This document shows, in pieces, positions 1 to 6,718 of a stretch of 16,030 nt of DNA. Every line of letters starts with the position of its first letter. Within the stretch, counting starts at the first letter, position 1. Source of the DNA: an uncultured Lachnospiraceae bacterium (GTDB lineage: Bacteria > Bacillota_A > Clostridia > Lachnospirales > Lachnospiraceae); assembly GCA_902795715.1 (NCBI GenBank), contig CADBME010000032.1:1-16030 (forward strand). Direction: 5' to 3'. Under the pieces are notes generated by a model. It ran no database searches and had not been told where the DNA came from. It was given only the letters and a program-made list of their open reading frames with translations. The position numbers were made by a program, and so were the translations under genes.

Positions 1-1477
1 CAGGGCATAAGACATTTCCAACCAGATAAAAGGTTTCCACCGATATATCCGGTTTATAGCCGGCCATACACCTGCAGAGAATACCCAGAAAATGTTTTCT
101 CTGACTCCTTACAAATTGCCGGCGTTCAGGATCCTCTTCTTCCCGGCTGCCGGCAGAATTCATAATGACACAGATGGTCTCGGCAATAATCTTGACCGTG
201 TCATTATTTCTGCTGTCAGCAAGAAGACGGATGTGACCATGGAACTCTTTCTGCTTTTCCGGTTCCAGGAGGGGAAAAGTCCTTCCCAGGAAAGAAGGTA
301 TGTAGTTGGAGGAGTCATCTCTCAGTTCAATGGCCTTGAATATTTCCTGGATGATTTCATATTTCTGGTGAGGCAAAATACGGGGGAAGATATCCACCAG
401 GTCTTCTCCGGCCCGCCAGAACACCTCCTGCTGATTATTCATTCTCAGAATATTTAAAAGGTGGGTAGCGTACTGATAGAGGTCATTTTCTTCCCCTCCT
501 GCAAAGCGCTCTTTTAGAATATCCAGATTGATTACCTTGTAGACCCAATAGTGGTCCGACTGAAGATTTTCATGAAAAAGGGCTTCACTGTCAACGTGAA
601 GATCCTTTACCGCCTCCTCCTGCCAGGTGGCTGAGGAAGGCATTTTGGCGGATTCTGCTATATAGTGGATTCTGGCCAGGAGATAATGTTCGCAGATCCT
701 GGCATCTTCCGGAACGGAAAGGTGCTTGAGATAGTTTTTCACATCTGGAGGACAGTACCATCCTCTGGAAATCCAGGAGTCCAGCAGCCAGAGAGCCGCT
801 TCCCGGAGTTCATCATCCGATGTTTTCAGGAAATATCTCAGGAAATCAAAAATATATCCTCTTTGCATGGAAGACCAGCTGTTCCAGGGAATCTCCATGA
901 TTCCCTCGATCAGGTTCAGGCAGGACAGACGGCCCCATTTGCTGGATTTGAAATAGGAGCCGTATATCCTCAGGGTCTCCTTGCGTTCCTCTTCCTCCAG
1001 CTGTTCAAACATGGTGGATAGGATCGTTTTCAGCGAATAACCGATCCTCCGTCTTTTGTACTCTGTATTTTTTCCGGTCTGAAAAAGAATATGGTGGAGG
1101 ACATCGGAAAAGATTTCCGGGTTTTCTTCCATGCAGGATGAAAGGATATAGCCTGTCGTGTGGGCACTCAGACGCCGGACAGTCCCGTTGTCATCCACCA
1201 GAAGGGAGAAAAGATACTGTAAAATAACCGTCTTCTGGTCAGCCTTAAACCGGTCCCTATAGACTTCAAGCATAGTCAGGTAAGCCCGGATTTCCCTCCA
1301 GTCCGACTGATTGACCATTCCTTCCAGCAAAGTCATGATGTCATTCTCTCTTTTGGTGGCTTTGATAAAGTTTTCCTCAGCCAGTTGGGAAAGGCGCAGG
1401 TACTGTGTAAAAATCTCCTGATCATCCATCAGTTCCGGGGTAAATGCCCAGACTCTGTCTCCTCTTTCTGAATTCAT
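1..1477 (-). CDS. Alpha-solenoid (HEAT-like) protein, partial, partner of the PEP-synthase-like protein
   Basis: An open frame of 492 codons runs from ATG at 1477 to the left edge without a stop, so the C-terminus is missing. The start is firm: the upstream gene ends in TGA inside the shared ATGA at 1477-1474, and AAGGAGGTG lies just before it. The visible protein is soluble, almost entirely helical in composition, with no signal peptide or membrane segment. Several stretches look like HEAT/ARM-type helical pairs, for example VRRLSAHTTGYIL, LREAALWLLDSWIS and VKIIAETICVIMNSAG, each with charged helix starts and buried hydrophobics. I do not recognise a catalytic motif. The translational coupling to the PEP-synthase-like protein suggests that the two act together, with this one as scaffold or regulator; that role is inference. 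The gene is real on grounds of frame length, ribosome binding site and operon position. Confidence 0.85.
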   Translation of the reverse strand, partial: MNSERGDRVWAFTPELMDDQEIFTQYLRLSQLAEENFIKATKRENDIMTLLEGMVNQSDWREIRAYLTMLEVYRDRFKADQKTVILQYLFSLLVDDNGTVRRLSAHTTGYILSSCMEENPEIFSDVLHHILFQTGKNTEYKRRRIGYSLKTILSTMFEQLEEEERKETLRIYGSYFKSSKWGRLSCLNLIEGIMEIPWNSWSSMQRGYIFDFLRYFLKTSDDELREAALWLLDSWISRGWYCPPDVKNYLKHLSVPEDARICEHYLLARIHYIAESAKMPSSATWQEEAVKDLHVDSEALFHENLQSDHYWVYKVINLDILKERFAGGEENDLYQYATHLLNILRMNNQQEVFWRAGEDLVDIFPRILPHQKYEIIQEIFKAIELRDDSSNYIPSFLGRTFPLLEPEKQKEFHGHIRLLADSRNNDTVKIIAETICVIMNSAGSREEEDPERRQFVRSQRKHFLGILCRCMAGYKPDISVETFYLVGNVLCP

Positions 1478-4182
1478 GACATCACCTCCTTATGGTCTGC
1501 TTCCGGCCGCCTCTTATCTATTTCAGATGTCTCAAAATCTCTTTTAGCATTGTCAAGGTCCTTTTCCTCTTTTGCCCCTGTCTCCTCTCTCCGGACCTTC
1601 TCATCCGGTCCGGACAGGTCCCGGATCAGGCATACCAGATGTTCATCATAGAGGTCATGATACATGGTACATTCTCCCTGGTCCATCAGGTACAGTCCCA
1701 GGATGGAAGACAGACTTTCCAGGTCCGGGTCAATCATGGCCAGATGATTTTCCTTTTGGGTAACCGGATCCATGGTAAAGATACGGGTCCTCTCATCCTC
1801 AAATACAGCCATATAGAGAATCTCATTTTCAACCAGATCCTGAAAGATGTGGCTGCCGTAGGAAAGCTCCGGATTGTAGCCTACTCTGGATTCCGCCACT
1901 TCGAAGATGGCCGAAAACTCGCTGATATCCGAAAATGTTGTCGGCACGCCAAGCTCCGGTGAAGAAGTTCCCACCCGGCCGGGCACGATAAGGACGAGCT
2001 TTTTGTTTTTCTTCTGGAAATACCAGTTGATCTTTCCTATGGCCCCGGCCACCAGATGCTTCCGGTTATAGGGCATCTCATAGTAGGCAATTGGGTCAAC
2101 ATAGACGATAGCATCCACATGCATTTCCTGGGACTGGCCCATGGAAGTATGCCGGCAGTCGATAAAGATATCCTCCTCCCTGAGGTCTTTTGGAATCATC
2201 TGTCTTGCCCTGTCCTTAAAGACCAGGAGAGGCCGGCACTGGAGGAGGTTAATGACATAGGAATCATCCTCCATGATATTGATGGTGAATTCGATATCTA
2301 CCGGCTGGCCGTAGGCCTCCTGAATGGCCTGCATAAGCCCCTGCATATCGGACATCATATCACTGTTTCCGACAAATCCCGAACATGTCACAAAACGGAT
2401 ATCCCGGAACTGACCCCGGTCACGGAAGCGGCGCTCGGCTTCCACATCATGGTCCAGAAGCAGATTCTTCAGTTTGGGCGGAAGTTTCTTTTCTGCCGTG
2501 GTACAGGGAACCTGAACCAGGCGGCCTGATTCGGTATCGATCAGCTGGACATTTCTCTGAGAATAACGGTGGTGTTCCGCTGCTGATTTATAGGCGGTAG
2601 CCATAGGCCTATCCAGGCTGACCAGGCGAGGATAGGATCCTTCAACCCGGTCTACGGCACAGGTTCCAAGTCCCATGACCATGCGGAGCATACCGGCTTT
2701 GGGATCCAGACTGTCCAGAAAACGGTAGGTGGAATAGGAATAACCCACGCCCGCCACGCAGGGCATGTAATATTTGCCGTAATTGGCACCGGACACTCGC
2801 ATGACAAGCAGAGCCATCTGTTCATCCTTATCCCCCAGACCTCTTCGGAGACGGTAATCAAGGGCCGACCGGCTCATGGTGGAGGCATAGACAATCCGGA
2901 TGGCATCCTCAAATTCCGAAAGGCGCTGGGACAGCGATCCATTGCCGGGGCAGAAAACCGATTCGTATTTGCCCGCAAAGGCATTTCCAAAGCCATCCTC
3001 CAGGATAGAACTGGACCGGACGATGATGGGAGCCGGCCCGTAATACTCCAGAAGACGGATAAATTCTTCTTCAATCTTGGCAGAGAATCGTCCATGCATC
3101 AGCCGATCTGCAAATTCATCCGCCACGGTAAAATACCCTTCCGGCTCCCTCTGCAGAACCCTGAGGTCCCAGAAACCATTTTCCACGATATAGGTGTAGA
3201 AGACATCCGATCCGATAAAAAAGGAATTATGAGGCTCCATATGGTCAAAAATGTCCGGCCTCCGGTTCTCGATAATCTTTCGGGCTGTCAGCATACCACA
3301 GGCCTTTCCCCCGATCAGGCCGGTCCCCACCATGTGTTCCCGGACAAAGAAATAGTCCTCCGGCTTAAAATGCTTTTTCAGAAGTTCGCGTATATGGGGA
3401 TCCCGGCTCATCATAATGTCCCGGATCCGGCTGCAGGCTTCCGAGATATCCGCCCCATTTTCGTAGTCGCGCTGGACATAATAAAAAAACCGGTCCCAGC
3501 TGTCCATATTTTCCTCTCTCATGCTGTTTAGAGAAAAATTGATGGCTTTCTGGAAACGGGCCTCGGTATAGCCTTCAGTGATAGGTGAAAAGCGGGTTTT
3601 GCGGCGGTAGACATGAGGAAGATTGGAATCCATATCCCCATCTGTCATGCCCGGAAGCTTTTTGGCCCGGATATAGAGATCTTTAAAGTCCGAGTAAACG
3701 TCCAGTACGGCATCGGCTTCCAGAAGGATCCCGTCAATAGCTTTTCCCGAGTGGCGGGTCCGGACCAGGGGATAGAAGGCCCGGCAGTCCCTGGCGGAAA
3801 TCAGGGGAGTGATGACCATAAAAAAGTTCTGCATCATCAGGTCCGTGGCCCATGCCGGCTGCAGCTCGGAAAGGCTGTCAAATATATAAAAAACATTCCT
3901 TCTGCTGTGCTGAAGCAGGTTATACACAGTCATGGTAAAGGCCTCAAAACGGTGGGACAAAGCGATGGTCTTCTCTTCCACCAGACCTTCGGGCATCAGT
4001 CTCTGGTCCGAAAAATGGATATAGACAATTCTCTTTCCCGTTTCCTGAGCATCCTCGATAAAAGATGGCAAAAGCTGCTGAAATTCCCGAAGATCATTTA
4101 CCTCCCACACAATATTATGAAGAGACCGGTCCCGGTATAATAACTTATTCATGCTGTAAAGACGGGTCTGTGTATCCGGCAT
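1474..4182 (-). CDS. PEP/pyruvate-binding (PEP-synthase-like) protein with KaiC-like N-terminal domain
   Basis: This 902-residue protein has an intact ATP-grasp-type PEP/pyruvate-binding domain of the PPDK_N family: GGKACGM at 291-297, IVRSSSILED at 387-396, AFAGKYESVF at 401-410, and the domain-closing INLLQCRPLL at 644-653. Residues 1-175 resemble the RecA/KaiC-like region that precedes this domain in other PEP-synthase-like proteins, with a Walker-B-like NVFYIFDS at 96-103 but no GxxxxGKT loop. The swivelling phosphohistidine domain of true PEP synthase or PPDK, with its TSHAAI-type motif, is not visible, and neither is a PEP-binding barrel. Instead residues 680-800 form an unfamiliar C-terminal region containing SYGSHIFQDLVE (774-785), followed by a charged tail from about 860. 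It is therefore probably not a classical pyruvate,water dikinase; the substrate is unknown. GGAGG lies 9 bases before ATG 4182, 16 bases after the CsoR-like gene. Confidence 0.85.
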   Translation of the reverse strand: MPDTQTRLYSMNKLLYRDRSLHNIVWEVNDLREFQQLLPSFIEDAQETGKRIVYIHFSDQRLMPEGLVEEKTIALSHRFEAFTMTVYNLLQHSRRNVFYIFDSLSELQPAWATDLMMQNFFMVITPLISARDCRAFYPLVRTRHSGKAIDGILLEADAVLDVYSDFKDLYIRAKKLPGMTDGDMDSNLPHVYRRKTRFSPITEGYTEARFQKAINFSLNSMREENMDSWDRFFYYVQRDYENGADISEACSRIRDIMMSRDPHIRELLKKHFKPEDYFFVREHMVGTGLIGGKACGMLTARKIIENRRPDIFDHMEPHNSFFIGSDVFYTYIVENGFWDLRVLQREPEGYFTVADEFADRLMHGRFSAKIEEEFIRLLEYYGPAPIIVRSSSILEDGFGNAFAGKYESVFCPGNGSLSQRLSEFEDAIRIVYASTMSRSALDYRLRRGLGDKDEQMALLVMRVSGANYGKYYMPCVAGVGYSYSTYRFLDSLDPKAGMLRMVMGLGTCAVDRVEGSYPRLVSLDRPMATAYKSAAEHHRYSQRNVQLIDTESGRLVQVPCTTAEKKLPPKLKNLLLDHDVEAERRFRDRGQFRDIRFVTCSGFVGNSDMMSDMQGLMQAIQEAYGQPVDIEFTINIMEDDSYVINLLQCRPLLVFKDRARQMIPKDLREEDIFIDCRHTSMGQSQEMHVDAIVYVDPIAYYEMPYNRKHLVAGAIGKINWYFQKKNKKLVLIVPGRVGTSSPELGVPTTFSDISEFSAIFEVAESRVGYNPELSYGSHIFQDLVENEILYMAVFEDERTRIFTMDPVTQKENHLAMIDPDLESLSSILGLYLMDQGECTMYHDLYDEHLVCLIRDLSGPDEKVRREETGAKEEKDLDNAKRDFETSEIDKRRPEADHKEVMS

Positions 4183-4198
4183 GATTGATTTCCTCCAT

Positions 4199-4588
4199 TT
4201 ACTTGATAAACTTTTCTACTGCATGGTTGAAGGAATGGACCTCTTCCATGTCCCCGTCCTCCAGAGCATGGACGATACAATGCTCCAGATGGTTTTTCAG
4301 AATCAGTTTGCCGGTATTATTAACGGCATTTCTTACTGCGGCAAGCTGGATCAAAACTTCACTGCAATCGGCATCCTGGTCTACCATCCGTTTCACCTTA
4401 TCCAGGTGACCGATGGCCCGTGACAGGCGGTTGATGACCGCCTTCTTCTCCTGGTCACTGTGGACATGCCGGTGGTGATGTAAAGGAGGGCAATCGGCAG
4501 ATTCAGACGGACGGTCTTCACTGGCCGAATATTCCTGACATGGCATTTTTTCATCATGGTCCCGTTTTACTGTTTTCTCATCATTCAT
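4199..4588 (-). CDS. CsoR/RcnR-family metal-sensing transcriptional repressor with His-rich N-terminal extension
   Basis: A four-helix DUF156-family repressor. Family members bind Cu(I), Ni(II), Co(II) or formaldehyde and release operator DNA. Using the start at 4588 (129 aa), the family ligand set is visible as Cys75, His100 and Cys104 (DCSEVL, then NHLEHC), with conserved AAVRNAV between them. A histidine cluster, HHHRHVH at 37-43, precedes the first helix, where RcnR/InrS/FrmR proteins carry their extra N-terminal His ligand. The protein is about 40 residues longer than the usual 85-90 because of a polar extension. I prefer ATG 4588 because GAGG lies 8 bases upstream; an in-frame ATG at 4618 overlaps the larB stop (ATGA) but has no ribosome binding site. 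The C-H-C triad fits copper, while the His cluster and larB linkage hint at nickel; the metal is unresolved. Confidence 0.9.
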   Translation of the reverse strand: MNDEKTVKRDHDEKMPCQEYSASEDRPSESADCPPLHHHRHVHSDQEKKAVINRLSRAIGHLDKVKRMVDQDADCSEVLIQLAAVRNAVNNTGKLILKNHLEHCIVHALEDGDMEEVHSFNHAVEKFIK

Positions 4589-4614
4589 ATGGATTACCTC
4601 AAAACCGGCCTTTT

Positions 4615-5367
4615 TCATTCATCACGGACGGCCAGCCGGTTGATCTGGGTAGCGATATAGCCTGCCCCATAGCCGTTGTCAATGTTTACGACCGCGATCC
4701 CATTTGCACAGGAATTGATCATGGTAAGCAGAGCAGACAGGCCGTGCATGCTGGCCCCATAGCCCACCGACGTAGGCACTGCGATTACGGGTCTCTCCAC
4801 CAGGCCGCCCAGGACGCTGGCCAGAGCCCCCTCCATGCCGGCCACGGCAATTACACAATTGGCTTTGGATATGATGTCTGTGTGAGCAAGGAGGCGATGG
4901 ATCCCGCAAACTCCGGCATCATAGATCCTCTCCACACGGGAACCGAAATACTCTGCTGTCTGTGCTGCTTCCTCGGCTACAGGCACATCCGCGGTCCCGG
5001 CAGAGCAAACGGCAATCAGTCCCTTTCTCTCTTTTCCTTCTTTTTCATATTTCAAAATTTTTGAAACCGGATCATAAATGATCCGGGGGATTTTCTTTTT
5101 GACCAGGTCATACTGTTTTTCGGAAGCACGGGTCCCGAAAACTTCCCCGTTGATCTGGAACATTTTCTGATAGATCTCCACCAGATATTCATCCGGCTTG
5201 CCGCTGCAGAAAATCACTTCCGGAAATCCCGACCGAATCTCCCTCTGTGTATCCAGCTTGGCATAATCTCCAAGTTGCTCAAAAGCTTCCTTTTTAAAAA
5301 AAGCTTCCGCTTCCTGCAGGGACATCTGCCCCTTTTTATATCGTTCAAGAACTTCTCTCGTCTCCAT
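4615..5367 (-). CDS. larB: LarB, nickel-pincer nucleotide cofactor biosynthesis protein (NaAD carboxylase/hydrolase)
   Basis: LarB carboxylates nicotinic acid adenine dinucleotide at pyridine C5 and hydrolyses the phosphoanhydride, giving the biscarboxylate mononucleotide that LarE and LarC convert to the Ni-pincer cofactor. At 250 aa the length is typical. The C-terminal two thirds is the PurE-like domain, with AGTADVPVAEEAA at 123-135, VAGMEGALASVLGG at 175-188, VPTSVGYGA at 197-205 and NSCANGIAVVNIDNGYGAGY at 218-237. Cys220 in NSCANG corresponds to the nucleophilic cysteine described for the Lactobacillus enzyme. It is the first gene of the minus-strand operon behind a good promoter at 5482-5510. 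The other cofactor genes larC and larE, and the lactate racemase larA, are not in this window, so the cofactor's user cannot be named from here. Confidence 0.95.
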   Translation of the reverse strand: METREVLERYKKGQMSLQEAEAFFKKEAFEQLGDYAKLDTQREIRSGFPEVIFCSGKPDEYLVEIYQKMFQINGEVFGTRASEKQYDLVKKKIPRIIYDPVSKILKYEKEGKERKGLIAVCSAGTADVPVAEEAAQTAEYFGSRVERIYDAGVCGIHRLLAHTDIISKANCVIAVAGMEGALASVLGGLVERPVIAVPTSVGYGASMHGLSALLTMINSCANGIAVVNIDNGYGAGYIATQINRLAVRDE

Positions 5368-5458
5368 AAGGCATCCCTTTCCCTGTTTTATCCGGTCCTT
5401 ATTATTATTTCTTTTCCTTCTTCTTATCCTTTAAATAACCAGTAAATAACAAGCTTAT

Positions 5459-5472
5459 ATTCCCCTTGGAAT
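5459..5472. promoter_or_regulatory. Candidate operator: inverted repeat at the larB transcription start
   Basis: ATTCCCCTTGGAAT is a perfect 5-4-5 inverted repeat lying at about +3 to +16 of the predicted larB transcript. A short C/G run flanked by A/T-rich half sites is the general look of CsoR/RcnR-family operators, and the operon encodes such a repressor. The assignment is inference. A pair of TAAATAAC direct repeats (5432-5439 and 5443-5450) lies just downstream in the leader. Confidence 0.3.
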
Positions 5473-5481
5473 TTGCAAATC

Positions 5482-5510
5482 ATTTTAGAAAAATACCGGG
5501 CCTTTGTCAA
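5482..5510 (-). promoter_or_regulatory. Sigma-A-type promoter of the larB operon
   Basis: Read on the minus strand, TTGACA (5510-5505) and TAAAAT (5487-5482) are separated by exactly 17 bases. The predicted start is near 5475, leaving a leader of about 108 bases before larB. It lies back to back with the DUF1836 promoter, the two -35 boxes being 22 bases apart. Confidence 0.75.
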
Positions 5511-5532
5511 GTTTTGGGATGAGCAGTTTAAA

Positions 5533-5561
5533 TTGACATAAAACCATTTTTCATCTATCAT
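5533..5561 (+). promoter_or_regulatory. Sigma-A-type promoter of the DUF1836 gene
   Basis: TTGACA at 5533-5538 and TATCAT at 5556-5561 are separated by 17 bases. The start is predicted near 5568, giving a leader of roughly 100 bases before the TTG start at 5667. Confidence 0.75.
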
Positions 5562-5650
5562 GATGATGTAAAAATCAAAGGTCGTAATCCATCGTTAAAA
5601 AAATTCCCCAACCGGTTTCGGAGGTCAAAGAAAAGGTATTTGGCGGCAGC

Positions 5651-5669
5651 AAGGAGGAAGAGAATATTG
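5651..5669 (+). promoter_or_regulatory. Ribosome binding site that fixes a TTG start
   Basis: AAGGAGG at 5651-5657 is followed after 9 bases by TTG at 5667-5669. The same frame is open further upstream to a TTG at 5640, but that would place the perfect Shine-Dalgarno inside the coding region, where it would encode Arg-Arg. The TTG at 5667 is therefore preferred. Confidence 0.75.
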
Positions 5670-6296
5670 AACGATAAGATTGAAAATCAAATCCGAAAGT
5701 TTTTTTTAAGCAAGAATATTGCTCCTGAGGACATACCCGATATCGGACTCTATATGGACCAGGTTACCAGTTTCCTCGAGAACAGGCTCGAGGAAGGAAA
5801 GCGGTATCCGGATGATAAGATCATGACAAAGACCATGATCAACAACTACACCAAAAATCGTCTCCTCCCGCCCTCAGACAAAAAGAAATACTCCAGAGGA
5901 CACATGATTCTCATCCTCATGATCTACTATTTGAAAAACATGCTGTCCATCACCGATATCAAAACGGTCCTGGAACCTCTTAACACAGTATTTTTCGACT
6001 CCGATAACGAAAAAGGGATATCTCTGGAACAAATCTACCAAAGAATTTCCGACTCTTACGACAGCAAAAGAGAAGACACCATCCGTCAGCTTATGGAAGA
6101 CCTGGAATCCTCCAGAGGAACCTTTTCCTCACCCTCCCTGTCTGACCAGGACCAGCGTTATCTGGACGATCTCTCCATGATCTGCAATCTGGGCTATGAT
6201 ATTTACATCAGAAAAAGACTCATGGAACAGCTCATCGACAACTACCGGGAAGACTATCCCCAAGCGGATAAAAAGAAAAAGAAGCCTTCCAGATAG
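5667..6296 (+). CDS. DUF1836 domain protein
   Basis: A 209-residue soluble protein of the DUF1836 family, widespread in Firmicutes and of unknown function. The family hallmarks are the N-terminal block IPDIGLYMDQ (23-32) followed by KTMINNYTKNRLLPP, then a basic KKKYSR stretch and a helical, hydrophobic MILILMIYYLKNMLSI segment at about 80-95. The block TKTMINNYTKNRLLPP resembles the wing and recognition region of MerR-like winged-helix proteins, so DNA binding is plausible but unproven. No signal peptide or true membrane helix is present. The C-terminus is lysine-rich. It starts at TTG, has its own promoter divergent from larB, and converges on the yerC-like gene, whose stop lies 18 bases beyond its own. 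Translation from TTG may keep the level low. Confidence 0.9.
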   Translation: MNDKIENQIRKFFLSKNIAPEDIPDIGLYMDQVTSFLENRLEEGKRYPDDKIMTKTMINNYTKNRLLPPSDKKKYSRGHMILILMIYYLKNMLSITDIKTVLEPLNTVFFDSDNEKGISLEQIYQRISDSYDSKREDTIRQLMEDLESSRGTFSSPSLSDQDQRYLDDLSMICNLGYDIYIRKRLMEQLIDNYREDYPQADKKKKKPSR

Positions 6297-6304
6297 AAAG
6301 CTTC
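6281..6304 (-). terminator. Possible weak terminator of the yerC-like gene
   Basis: On the minus strand a GAAGC/GCTTC stem with a 14-base loop is followed by TTTTTCTTTTT. It begins ten bases after the yerC-like stop codon and overlaps the 3' end of the convergent DUF1836 gene. The stem is only 5 bp, so confidence is low. Confidence 0.35.
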
Positions 6305-6314
6305 CAAAACCACT

Positions 6315-6611
6315 TTATTCTATTTCCTTCAGCCGGCTAATCACCAGCTCATAGCCATCCTTTCCGTAATTCAGGCACTTGTTTACCCGGCTGATAGTAG
6401 CGGTAGAAGCTCCGGTCTTCTTTACCACCTCCTGATAGGTCGCCTTGCCTGTCAGCATCCTTGCCACCTCAAATCTCTGGGCCAGGGACTGAAGCTCCGA
6501 AACCGTACACAAGTCCTCGAGAAAAGCCTGGCACTCTTCAATTGTTTCCAGACACAGGATTCCCTCCATCAGGGCCCTGGTTTGTTCTGTAATCATTTCC
6601 TTTTTGCTCAT
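6315..6611 (-). CDS. YerC/YecD-family TrpR-related DNA-binding protein
   Basis: A 98-residue member of the TrpR-like superfamily of the YerC/YecD type, common in Firmicutes as a stand-alone small regulator. The TrpR-type helix-turn-helix is visible at about 55-80, with ATYQEVVKKTGASTATISRV containing the turn (TGAST) and recognition helix. The preceding helices, LCTVSELQSLAQRFEVARML at 34-53, match the dimerisation part of the family. Nothing shows tryptophan binding, and the regulon of this subfamily is largely unknown. AGAGGGAT lies just before ATG 6611. The gene follows the phosphoesterase gene on the same strand, separated by a palindromic repeat that ends 20 bases upstream of the start codon, so its 5' region is structured if the two are co-transcribed. 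Confidence 0.9.
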   Translation of the reverse strand: MSKKEMITEQTRALMEGILCLETIEECQAFLEDLCTVSELQSLAQRFEVARMLTGKATYQEVVKKTGASTATISRVNKCLNYGKDGYELVISRLKEIE

Positions 6612-6631
6612 AAGTAATCCCTCTGTCTGTG

Positions 6632-6718
6632 ATGGGACAATGGGGACGTATCATATTGTCCCATTATGTTAATTATTTCCCAAAGTGGGACGATATGAAA
6701 CGTCCCCACTGTCCCACT
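6632..6718. repeat. Palindromic repeat element, copy 1 (imperfect)
   Basis: Two arms, about 6632-6668 and 6681-6718, form an imperfect inverted repeat of the same sequence as copy 2. Shared cores are GGGGACGT, ATCATATTGTCCCA on the left and GGGACGATATGAAACGTCCCC on the right. Each arm can also fold alone into a GGGACG/CGTCCC-type hairpin. The element lies between two same-strand genes: its right edge touches the stop codon of the phosphoesterase gene and its left edge lies 20 bases upstream of the yerC-like start. No transposase is encoded. It resembles REP/BIME-like or MITE-like non-autonomous repeats. Confidence 0.85.

Larger units (their letters stand above)
5368..5666. other. Divergent intergenic region between larB and the DUF1836 gene
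   Basis: This 299-base stretch holds two back-to-back consensus-like promoters, the leader of the larB operon (about 108 bases), and the leader of the DUF1836 gene (about 100 bases). I see no small ORF with a credible ribosome binding site, no RNA gene and no terminator in it. The arrangement would allow shared control of both transcripts. Confidence 0.7.

Noticed and set aside
92..1021. Plus-strand frames of about 120 codons at 92-457 and 665-1021
   Set aside because: The minus strand is open through the whole region in frame with a well-initiated gene at 1477; these are shadows of it.
2652..3095. Minus-strand frames at 2652-2861 and 2874-3095 within the PEP-synthase-like gene
   Set aside because: They are alternative-frame shadows of the 902-aa gene, whose own frame is continuous, so there is no frameshift.
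5459..5510. Possible riboswitch or nickel-responsive RNA ahead of larB
   Set aside because: The leader is A/T-rich with no multi-stem fold or known conserved core visible; only short repeats are present.
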